A DNA stretch of 64,000 nt, from the NCBI RefSeq assembly GCF_032854445.1, contig NC_088307.1, positions 2,916,001-2,980,000 of the forward strand. The letters run 5' to 3'. Shown piece by piece: positions 48,586-58,900 of this stretch. How positions within the stretch are numbered: the first letter of the stretch is position 1; every line of letters starts with the position of its first letter. A model generated the notes under the pieces. It made no database searches. It was not told the origin of the DNA and worked only from the letters and a program-made list of their open reading frames with translations. This stretch comes from Liolophura sinensis (lineage: Eukaryota; Mollusca; Polyplacophora; Chitonida; Chitonidae). The position numbers and the translations under genes are program-made.

Positions 48586-48669
48586 GCCATTCAATTAATA
48601 ACTATTATCACTATTTTAAATCAATAACCAAGCCTTTCTTTTATTAAGAGATATGAGTGGACTCAACTA

Positions 48670-48803
48670 TAGGTTGCTTACAGTCTTCTGGCCACCATCA
48701 TGTAAGTGAAAAATTCATGATTGAGTTTGGCTCTAAAAAACAGTCAGTCGGAAAAGACAAAAAATGGACATTGTTCTAATATTCCATTGAACTGGAGCGT
48801 GTG
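48670..48803 (-). repeat. Right arm of 134-bp inverted repeat
   Basis: Reverse complement of 47032-47166. The arm includes a word like the SINE 3' domain (CACTTACATGATGGTGGCCA versus CACTTATACGACGGCGGCCA), so the arms may descend from SINE sequence. Confidence 0.95.
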
Positions 48804-49582
48804 ACTGCTGGATAACCCCTCAATGGCACCAAATGTCTGCATAACTCACATGTTTGCTATCAAGACAACACAAAAACTAACATGCAGTGAAATCTGTTTC
48901 TTTTGAATAGCAATCACCAAAACTTTTTCCAAACCAAAGATGTGTCAGGTCAAATGACAATTTGCCCAACGAAGACGTCACTTTTACGACTTCTGATATG
49001 CCGTGGCAAAATCAGCAAGCCTTCTTGGGGAAATGATATCTTCTAAACAAACATCATACCCTTTAACGTGGTAAGATAACATTTTTACAACAGGAAACAA
49101 ATGTTCACTGAATTCTTCAGATAACTACAACATTAGAGAGTATAACTGATTAATGTGAATCACTGCAGAAATGTTACCTCCGTACGGCAAAGAGCTACAG
49201 TCAGCTACGGCACTTTTGATAAAACTTTTTGGCAACTTTGATAAAATAAACTGGATCATTTTTTGATAAAATTTTCAACAAATCTGCGCCAAACACAAAG
49301 TAATTACGATGACGTACTACATGGGAGCAATATCATCGTTATTACCACATCTCATTACCTTAAAGCATGTTATTAAAACAGGGTTGTGGTAAAATTGTGA
49401 AGCTACTTTGATGAGCTGATGGTGGACAAAGTGACAGCTGTGAATCACTCAGGTTCACCATGTAATTGAACGTCAAGTGGGATAAATATGTTTGTTATCA
49501 ACAAACTCTAAAGGTACAGAGGTGACATGTGATATGTAGAGAACGCTAGGTGATATAACGTCATGGCTGTGTACTATCACAT

Positions 49583-49712
49583 TTGTAATTACAGTATAGT
49601 AATTAATACAGTTTTGCAATTACAGTATAGTAATTAATACAGTTTTGTAATTACAGTATAGTAATTAATACAGTTTTGTAATTACAGTATAAAAATTAAT
49701 GCTGTTTTGTTA
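49583..49712. repeat. 31-bp tandem repeat, four copies
   Basis: Unit TTGTAATTACAGTATAGTAA followed by TTAATACAGTT; the last copy is diverged. Confidence 0.93.
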
Positions 49713-49949
49713 TTACATATTTTACTAAATCAGCCTAGAATCATGGGAAATTTCTCAAACTTCACACCTAACTGTTGATATACATGTGAATAAATATTAC
49801 CAGTAGAATGAAGTACCCGGATGTTTGGACACCATATATATTGCTCTCTTGAGTGAAAACCATTAAGTTCAGAATCAGTCACTACTTTTACATAAAGCTG
49901 GGGCTATTATATACAATAGGTTATAATATATGTACAAAATAGTCCCAGC

Positions 49950-50143
49950 TTAAAGGGATACAGAAATCATTCTGATTGGTTAGTGTGGGAGACAGATAAG
50001 ACCGAGTTATGCTTAGCCAATGAAGTTAAATTTTGGGTATGGCACATTTATTCAAATGTGTCTATATATAAGGGTGTAGGGTTTAACTCATGGAATCCTA
50101 TCTCCACTGTCAGCCAATCAGTGCTGATTCTGTACCCCTTTAA
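49950..50143. mobile_element. MITE-like element with TTAA ends
   Basis: Left end TTAAAGGGATACAGAA...TCTGATTGGTT. The right end in reverse complement is TTAAAGGGGTACAGAATCAG...TGATTGGCT. Total 194 bp, non-coding. TTAA at both ends is typical of piggyBac-type target sites, but the inverted repeat itself includes TTAA, so the class is uncertain. Confidence 0.7.
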
Positions 50144-51462
50144 CACATAAAGGCTCATATTTTAACAATATTTACAGAACATGTTAAACTTCATGTCTAG
50201 TACAATAATACCTACATGTACGTCCACACATTAATGATTGCTAAATGTTTAATCTTATCAAATTTATTTACGTACAAGGCAGATGTGTTTGCGTGAATAT
50301 AATCCTTATGAGTCTAAACCTCTCCCTACTTCAAATCAATATTTTTGCAGTATAACTTCAAACAAACGAACTTCACAATATGGTTCACTTTTTTCTGCTG
50401 ACATGACCTATCTCTACTGGGTATAATCTGTCTTACTTTAATTCTTTCGACTCCATTAAATCACAGATATTGCAGACTGATGTGTTGCAGGAGGCTTTTG
50501 TCTGTGACAGATACAAATGGATCGTACTGTTTTTCTGTGACGTTTTTTCCCTCATTACCAGGATGACATAACGACTATCTCGGCCATTAACGAGGCGTTT
50601 GTAAAGAACAATGCCAGCTGTATGACAGTAAACTGATCATATCTCAATGTGTGCCTCATTAATGCACGCAACCCACAAACCTATTACACCAGTTACCATG
50701 GTAACGGGATGAACCGTGCAACAAAATGCAACAGATTGACAAGTTTTCGTGTCTACTTTCATCCCAACCGTGTTTATAATTACCAAATACTGGTTTTTAC
50801 AAATGTCATGGAAAGATTTATGCATATTCGATAGCTGTGATATTCATTATTTATACATTTTAAAACCATAACTCCAGAGGAGATGAATGGTATTACAATT
50901 TACCAAACTCTCTTGATTTATCGTCAATTGGGTTTTAAAAAAATACAGAAAACCATTTGAGAGAGTATTAGAAACAACTCCTGTTCCTTTCCCCAATTCA
51001 ATCGTAAATTTCAACAGTGCTCTAGGGCCAGGAGTGCTTTTCCTGCAAACATGACTGATGTATGGATCAGGATTCTTTCAGGGTTTTTCACACTGAACAC
51101 GACACTGTAGTTTGAAGTCAAATTTTTTAGCAACTCACAACAATGACTTATTTCTGGCCTGTCTGCTTTTTATCCAATCAAATTCATATTCTGGGAAGTC
51201 ACCTTCTTTGTGCTATGAAACAGTGGTTCTGATTGGTTGGAAGGTTTGAACTCTCCATGTAAAGATTATCTCACTGGATGGGTTTTAACACAGGTACATG
51301 TATCACTACATATGTGACTACTGAAGTTAGAAAATGTCAGAGTTGCCATAAAACACAAATTTATAAGTCTAAAATGACAGAATAAAGCTCTTTGTACCTC
51401 ATTCCCACGAACAAATCCACCTACACATAGCCAGCCTGAGTCTGGCTTAGAAAAGTAAAGTA

Positions 51463-52919
51463 CAGTCAAACCTGTGCTTACGGCCACTCTCTACCGCAAC
51501 TGAATGATGTTCCATGTCAAACGACCTGTAATATGCAGACACCTGTCTAACCCGGCCAGTATCCACTATATACTGTAACAAAGTCCAGTATCAACCTGTC
51601 CAGCGGCCACTATATATTGTAACAAAGTCCAGTATCAACCTGCCCTACGCGGCCAGCAGCCACTATATATTGTAACAAAGTCCAGTATCAACATGCCCTA
51701 TGCGGCCAGCGGTCACTATATATTGAAACAAAGTCCAGTATCAACCTGTCCAACCCAGCCAGTGGCCACTATATATTGTAACAAAGTCCAGTATCAACCT
51801 GCCCTACATGGCCAGCGGCCACTATATATTGTAAGAAAGTCCAGTATCAACCTGCCCTACACGGCCAGCGGCCACTATATATTGTAAGAAAGTCCAGTAT
51901 CAACATGCCCTACGTGGCCAGCAGCCACTATATGTTGTAATAAAGTCCGGTATCAACATGCCCTACGCAGCCTGTGGCCACTATATACTGTAACAAAGTC
52001 CAGTATCAACCTGCCCTACGCGGCCAGCGGCCACTATATATTGCAACATAGTCCAATATCAACCTGCCCTACCAGGCCAGCGGCCACTATATGTTGTAAC
52101 AAAGTCCAGTATCAACCTGCCCTACGAGGCCAGCGGCCACTATATATTGTAACGAAGTCCAGTATCAACCTGCCCTACGCGGCCAGCGGCCACTATATAT
52201 TGCAACATAGTCTAATATCAACCTGCTCTACACGGCCAAGATTATCAAAAGTACTGTTGATCGGAGATTCAAAAATTTCAAAATGGCGGTAACAAACTTC
52301 GTCAGCTTGGATAGTAATTAAAAATTTGCAATGTTGTGACCTGCATCTTTGTCTTGACCAGTGAAGTTTGCCTGGCCATTATCTTTGTAGGCACCTGGAG
52401 TTGTGCCTTCCTTCTGGTTTGTGAAATATGACCTCTCATAAACACCTGTTGAACCTCCCTGATCCGCTTACAAGTATGTTGTTGTTGCTTCAAGGGCAAT
52501 AGCAAACCGAATAAATTTTCATACAGCTCGTTGGTCTAGCTGCGATTCATAGTCCAAAAGTTTATTGGAATATCCCAACTGGCGCAAAACTGTATAGATC
52601 ATGAAAATATTGGTGGGAAAAGTGCTCAAGTCACACACGTGCTGACTTGAAACTCGGGTTGTAAGCGCTTGTATATGTACACTTTGTGTGAACATCATGA
52701 AGTCTTCAGGCTTATAGCCTCACTGCTTAATTTTTTGAGATATAATATTGGTATATACTGTTGTTGTATATCTACTAAATATATGTAGGCATAAACATTG
52801 ACCATATCTGACATGAGTAATGATAACACAGAAATGTATGGGCTCAGTCTTTTACCACCTGCTCTAAGTGGCCACTTATATAGTTTCCCTTCAGTGGCCA
52901 CATTCGACACGGTTGACTG
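51463..52919. mobile_element. Non-autonomous Tc1/mariner-like element carrying a minisatellite
   Basis: Flanked by TA on both sides (51461-51462, 52920-52921). Left end CAGTCAAACCTGTGCTTACG GCCAC; right end in reverse complement CAGTCAACCGTGTCGAATGT GGCCAC. No transposase frame is visible. The interior is mostly the 53-bp array plus about 650 bp of AT-rich DNA. Confidence 0.65.
51555..52240. repeat. 53-bp minisatellite inside the TA-flanked element, about 13 copies
   Basis: Unit GGCCAGCGGCCACTATATAT, TGTAACAAAGTCCAGTATCA, ACCTGCCCTACGC. The GGCCACTATATA word resembles the element's own subterminal GGCCACTTATATAG. Confidence 0.96.
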
Positions 52920-53744
52920 TACTTCTTGTTCACACATGGGTAACTACAGCGACCTTGAGCTGGCTTAGAAACCATGCTTTAATTAAATGGTTATATCAAG
53001 GGACAATCTAACTGTCTGTATGTATAGGAGGCAACTACAGGTCTATAAAGACATCGACCTTCCTCCAAATCCATCTGCTTAAACCTATCTTTTTTCAGAA
53101 GGACTATATCAAAATTTTTCAGAGAAACATTTGTTTTCAAGCCAGATCAGCACTGTAGACATCATAAGTTTTGTCAAAATATATCCCTGTATTTTGTGAA
53201 TACATCTTCGGATTAAAGATTGAACACAATACATGTATTAACACCCATTTTCCTTATTTATCCTTGCACTTATGAAAATGCAATTTCTGTACCAAAACAC
53301 CATCATTTTGGAGACTCACTTTGTGTAAGTGGGCCATTCTGAAACTTCTTTGAAAGGCAGCTTTTTTGAAAACTTCTATCCAGTGAGTAAGAACTTCTAT
53401 CCAGTGATCATCACAAGCCACATGTTTAAACAACAACTGACCAATAAAATAAAAAAACTGTCTGATTCTTCAATCAGGTTTTTCAAGTGAAGGTCATGAA
53501 GACAAGTCATTAAGTCTTCTCCATCTTGTTTACTGCAAAGGACCCACTTTTTCGAGACATAAAACTTCAAAAGGGTTAAGTTATTTTGGAAACCAATATG
53601 GCTGAAGAAAATGACTGAGACTGTCTTTATTATCAAACTGTAAAGTGACCTCATGTCAAGGGACACAAATTTGTGTCCCATCCAATCAGGCAGCTTGATT
53701 TAGCACTTTTTGGACCTTACTTTAGAACATTATTTCTATGTGAA

Positions 53745-53897
53745 CATAAATCTGTAACAAGTTTGCAATCATTTTCACCTCTTTGTAACATAAATCTGTA
53801 ACAGAGATGTCTAACAAATTTTCAACTGTTCTCACATCTTTGTAACATAAACAAGTAACAGAGATAAATTTGTAACAAAGTTTGCAATTGTTCTCAC
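53745..53897 (-). repeat. Tandem copies of the exon 53898-54006 donor region
   Basis: On the minus strand the real junction ACAAAAAG|GTGAGAACAATT GCAAAC is followed by two diverged copies about 62 bp apart (TTACAAAGATGTGAGAACAG, then TTACAAAGAGGTGAAAATGA TTGCAAAC). Unit edges include TAAATCTGTAACAGAGAT. Confidence 0.8.
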
Positions 53898-54006
53898 CTT
53901 TTTGTAAGCCTTGAAGACGTTGCATTTGAACACATTTGTAGAGCCGTCCCTGGCGATGTAGCTCCAGATCTTCAAGTCTTGAGAGTCATGGGAAACATAG
54001 AATATT
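53898..54006 (-). CDS. NOS1AP: NOS1AP exon: PTB domain core
   Basis: A 109-nt exon: one base plus 36 codons. The acceptor is GTTACAG above 54006 and the donor AAAAAG|GTGAGA below 53898. It reads [19 protein letters not shown] followed by [16 protein letters not shown], closely matching the PTB core of vertebrate NOS1AP ([19 protein letters not shown]). This is the strongest single piece of evidence for the gene's identity. The first base completes the Arg codon begun by the preceding exon (AG|A). Sequence around its donor is repeated two or three times in the intron just downstream (about 53.75-53.9 kb). Confidence 0.96.
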
Positions 54007-54022
54007 CTGTAACGAGAAGTTG

Positions 54023-54125
54023 TTAATTGATTGATTTATTTGAGTGGAGTTTTACGCCATATATTCAAGAATGTTTTACCTACACAACGGTGGATAGCAT
54101 TATGGTGGGAGGAAACCAGGCAGTG
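54023..54125 (-). mobile_element. SINE 3' part, 20 bp upstream of a NOS1AP exon
   Basis: TGGAGTTTTACGCCATATAT, AGCATTATGGTGGGAGGAAA, CCAGGCAGTGCC. It lies immediately upstream (in transcript sense) of the acceptor of exon 53898-54006, so its 3' tail ends next to the polypyrimidine region. Confidence 0.85.
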
Positions 54126-54627
54126 CCACTTTTACCACAGAAGTCCAATTAATGTGTGGAAGTAACATGAAGCTAATCAAAAAATGTTTCGTGACATTTG
54201 TAATTAAGGTTAAAAATTGCTTTCTACAGAATAAAGGTCATCTTTACTGGAATCTTATCAACGTTGATTAGCATTTATGGCAAACAAAACTACAAAAAAC
54301 TTTGGTCCTAATATATGACTACAGAGGTACATATAGAACTTGTAATTTAGAGCGTAAACTAAAACAGATTTTTGGACAAATTGTAATGTTCTTGTTAACA
54401 AAAAAAAAATGTATATTACAATGTATTAGTTTCTCCTGTAATGCTGTGAGGTCATCAAGATGGGATGTGGACAGGAAGAATTATGGTGAATTAAATGATG
54501 ACAAGGCCCTGCTGCCAGGTGTTTGACAAGCCAGATCCTGATTCTGTAAAACACTCTAACAATGTACCCACCTCCTGGCAGTAAACCATTACATGTAGTC
54601 ATTTCAACTAGAAATTAAAAAAGTCTA

Positions 54628-55460
54628 CTTACCTGCAGATTGAATGATGCATCACTAATAACCAGTTCTCACCTGTACTTCGTAATAACATTCCCCTTGA
54701 AGCCTACTTACCTGTAAATTTGATGATGCATCACTAATAAACCTGTTCTCACCTGTAATTTATAACTTTCCTCTTGAATCTTACTTACCTGCAGGTTGGA
54801 TGATGCATCACTAATAAACCTGTTCTCACCTGTAATTAACTTTCCCCTTGAAGCTTACTTACCTGTAGACTGGAGGATGCATCACTAATAAACCTGTTCT
54901 CACCTGTAATTTATAACTTTCCCCTTGAAGCTTACTTAATTGTAGACTGGATGATGCATCACTAATAAACCTGTTCTCACCTGTAATTAACTTTCCCCTT
55001 AAAGCTTACTTACCTGTAGACTGGATGATGCATAACTAATAAACCTGTTCTCACCTGTAATTAACTTTCCCCTTGAAGCTTACTTAATTGTAGACTGGAT
55101 GATGCATCACTAATAAACCTGTTCTCACCTGTAATTAACTTTCCCCTTAAAGCTTACTTACCTGTAGACTGGATGATGCATAACTAATAAACCTGTTCTC
55201 ACCTGTAATTAACTTTCCCCGTGAAGCTTAATTACCTGTAGATTGGATGATGCATAACTAATAAACCTGTTCTCACCTGTAATTAACTTTCCCCTTGAAG
55301 CTTAATTACCTGTAGATTGGATGATGCATCACTAATAAACCTGTTCTCACCTTTAATTTATAACTTTCCCCTTGAAGCTTACTTACCTGTAGACTGGATG
55401 ATGCATAATTAATAAACCTGTTCTCACCTGTAATTAACTTTCCCCTTGAAGCTTACTTAC
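54628..55460 (-). repeat. 74-bp array made of exon end plus splice donor, about 11 intronic copies
   Basis: On the minus strand each unit reads TTAATTACAG | GTGAGAACAGGTTTATTAGT GATGCATCATCCAGTCTACAG | GTAAGTAAGCTTCAAGGGGA. The middle part is the 3' end of the PTB exon at 55461-55519. Spacing is 74 bp, or 78 bp where a TTTA insertion is present. The most distal copy (about 54640) lacks the extra T, as the exon does. Confidence 0.95.
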
Positions 55461-55519
55461 CTGTAGATTGGATGATGCATCACTAATAACCTGTTCTCGT
55501 CCCAGTGCCACTGTGACTT
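55461..55519 (-). CDS. NOS1AP: NOS1AP exon: short PTB exon (source of the 74-bp donor array)
   Basis: A 59-nt exon: 19 codons plus two bases. It follows acceptor ATTTTCAG and ends at donor CTACAG|GTAAGT. It reads KSQ then WHWDENRLLVMHHPIY, then AG of a split Arg codon. This corresponds to the human segment ending in DPIYR just before the IFYVSHDS exon. Its incoming phase (0) matches the KKKK exon and its outgoing phase (2) matches the next exon. The 3' two-thirds of this exon with its donor are repeated in tandem immediately downstream (54.63-55.46 kb). The coding copy reads GGTTATTAG where nearly all intronic copies have an extra T, so only this copy keeps the frame. Confidence 0.92.
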
Positions 55520-55744
55520 CTGAAAATATGCAAATATGGATTAATAAATATAAATATCATGCCTATATGCAAAATTCATTTAGAACCCATTTCCTACATA
55601 TCACAAAACAGAACAACTCTGATATCATAATCAACTGAACATTAAACTGATGAAGTCACTATAAAAGCAGAACAACACATTAAACCATACAACTGAAAAC
55701 ATCTACACAAAAATCCAGATTGCACTGTTGTTGTGGCGCTTATT

Positions 55745-55900
55745 TTGACTGTGTCGGACACTCGTGAAGGTGTGTCAGCAACCCGCAGATGGCGTGGATT
55801 TCCCAAGGGCCTTGCCCAGTTTCCCCTCACCATAATGCTGGCTGTCATGGTATAAGTGAAATACTCTTGAGTACAGTGTAAAACACAATCAAATAAACAA
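55745..55900 (+). mobile_element. SINE 3' half
   Basis: CAACCCGCAGATGGCGTGGA, GCCTTGCCCAGTTTCCCCTC, ATAATGCTGGCTGTCATGGT and GAGTACAGTGTAAAACACAA. Confidence 0.82.
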
Positions 55901-55904
55901 ATAA

Positions 55905-58900
55905 TTAACAGGGTTAATTGTCTTAATACAGAAAATGTCCCTGTAAGGGTTAATTTGTCATCACCTGATTGGGGAATTCTCTGTAAAAACATACCAGATT
56001 ACATGTATTTCTACAAAAACACAACTGTTACACAGCTTTATCTTTAAAACATCCCCTAAGAGAAACATTCTCTTCCAAAAACAAACATCTGTTGGAAATT
56101 TATGTTTGTATTTATAACGAGAGGCAAGAAGACATCAAATTGTAAAACATAAAAAGAACATTATTATCGTGCAAATGTTGATGACTGCACGAATATTGAT
56201 AACACGCATTTCCATCTTAATTACACAAATGAATCTGATTGGATGCTGGATCATGTACAGTAATAAAGGTGCTTAAAAGCAGTAACCAAAGAAGAGTGGC
56301 TTTCAATTCTATTGAACTTCAAAGCAACTTCAAAAATTGTAATTCAAAAAATGAAATCAGTAGTCCAGTAGTTATATTTGAAGGAGACAACAGCAAAAAA
56401 CAATGTAATCACCATAATCAACTTCGCCTTTCAGGGAATTTTTGCCACAAAACTGTGTAAAATTTCTTCAGCAGTACAATTTCTGCGATAACAGAGGAAT
56501 TGTAGCAGGTACTTCATGAAGGATCAATCAATATCATATCTAACAACTTTTTATCTTGGATCTCTTCTCACGCCATCTATTTATCGCGGCAATTTCCATG
56601 AAGGTCACGCACCAAAGAAAACTGAAACGATTTTCTTCTCACAATTTTCTTGAAAGGGAATTTTTTCTCATAAACTGGCTGAAGTTATCCAACAGTGAAT
56701 GTCAATTTGCTTCCATAAAATCGCTTTATCCTAGGCCGTATCCCTCTTTGGTGTCAGAAAATTGACGCTTGTAACGGTCACTCCATACGTAAGAAAAACT
56801 CAAATAGCTCAAATTGCTTCAACAATTCTTCTTGATAGCTTTAATCTCAGGGCAGTCTATTCAACAACCAGAATGGGCCGTTCTCTTATCAAGATCAGAG
56901 CACAGTCCAACTATTCGTCAAAATTTCTGTTTTTACGAGAGATTTTGGCCATAAATCTTGAAAGGGTTGTCACTCGATGTGCTTGAATCTATCCTCTTTC
57001 CTCACAACATACGTCTGCGCCAGCGTTCAGTTATTAGGCTCACCGAGCGAAAATGATAGAACCACCAGCTTTTCCCCCTGACAGATTTATGTTGTGGAAA
57101 ACAGAAATTGGGTTGAGCGCATCTGATTGGTGTTGTAAATAACAGTATCGCCTTAGCTAAATATGAGGTGCAATTTGAGCAGGCAGTCAAAGCCGCCATT
57201 CATAACAACTCCAATTTAGCTACAAATTGGCAGGGTTTCTGCCCAAACAAAAACTTAACTTTTTTTCCATTCAGGTGGATTGATGGATTAATTCTGGCCT
57301 TAACATTGAATAACCGACAGACTTCATTTTACGAACAAGCCTCTTCCAATCCACACATCACTATTTCGTTATCGTGACAATTTTTCTCTAGCCTAGTGAG
57401 AATGTCTCCCTAACATTAATATGTCATTCAAACCTCGGATACTATCGTGATATCACATTGTATTACGGTCAATTCTGTCAATGATTAATTGACCTTGTCA
57501 GTGGTTGCCCTTCATTTAATTTGTTGAGATTGTCAGTGATTTGGAGAAAATACAATTTGACCGGGCATAGCTGAGGTGTTATGATATGCTTCTCTAGAGC
57601 CTGTTACGTGTAAAATGGTGACAATGATAGATTACTGAAGTCTTAAATGCGAAATACTTTAAACCTGCGGAATAACAACTGGGAACAATGTTCTTTTAAG
57701 AGATAACTAATCTTGAAAAATCTTTTAAACTTTTCATTTTTGCGAACGCTTGTTCTTATGTGTCTTAGAACTACATATTGTTGATGTAATATTTCAACCT
57801 TAACTTTTCTTTATGGGGATACAAAATCAATGCTGATTGGCTAATTAAATGTAAATGACGTAACGCTGTTATAACTTTGTAGCAAATTTCAATATATATT
57901 GTAAAAAGGTGACAGTATCTATTTGAAAATGTTCATTTCATTGTCTGACATCTTCATTCGCATCGGAAGCTAAAGACCACGTGATCTTGGTAACAAATGG
58001 CGTGGGTGAGAAAACAGCCCTCTCCCCTTAAGTTATTGCATACAAAAATACCTGTTTTTGAGTCACTGTCAGCGATCTTGTGTCTGTTGGATCTGTATCA
58101 TTTTCAGCTTTCCAGATAGTCTGAGTATTTGTGCAGAGCTTTCGGCACGTTATTTTATGCAACTATATCTGACTGTTCGCTAGTTAGGTGGCAAAAAGTG
58201 ACCTTTCCCCAATGCCTTAACATTGGACGGCCATTTTGTTTTTGAAACCAAAGGTGGTCACGTGACCTCCAACTTCGACCTGTCTTACAGAATTCATGTA
58301 TTCAATGTAAAAAAGGGTTGTTCTGGATCTGATTAAAAAAACAGTTATTCTGCACTGTCAGCCAAAAGTAGCTGTTATGCTCCTTCTGTTTTGTTAACAC
58401 AAAACACTGAGAAATCAGATATTTATAAAACATACAATCATATTGGCTAAGAATGTTATGTTTCTGCTGGAATTTATTTCTCTGTCTTCTGGTGTGTCAG
58501 TAATTTTATGGAAAAACTTGTGGAGGGTTTTGGATAAACTTTTTTTTTACTCTTAAGATGAACTTTGAAACCGTAACAATCCGCTCTATTTTGATGGTGC
58601 AAATCTGTATAGGCATCCACACCCAGAAGATCTTTCCAACAATTCTTCTCCACTGCCTGATAGCTAGGACACAAATGCATAGTTATATCCTATAATCTTG
58701 TAAAAGTTCCTTACAGAATTCTGTCCCTTTGTAGGAACTCTTCACGGATGCTTTGTACATGGACATAAGTTTGTGTTCTCAGGATGTCTTAATTCTGGTA
58801 ATGCATAATGTAAGTCTTAATTTATTTATTTATTTCTTTATTTATTTTATAAACGTAATATAAAAACTGAACTCCTCATTGGTAAAGGCAGCATTACTTC

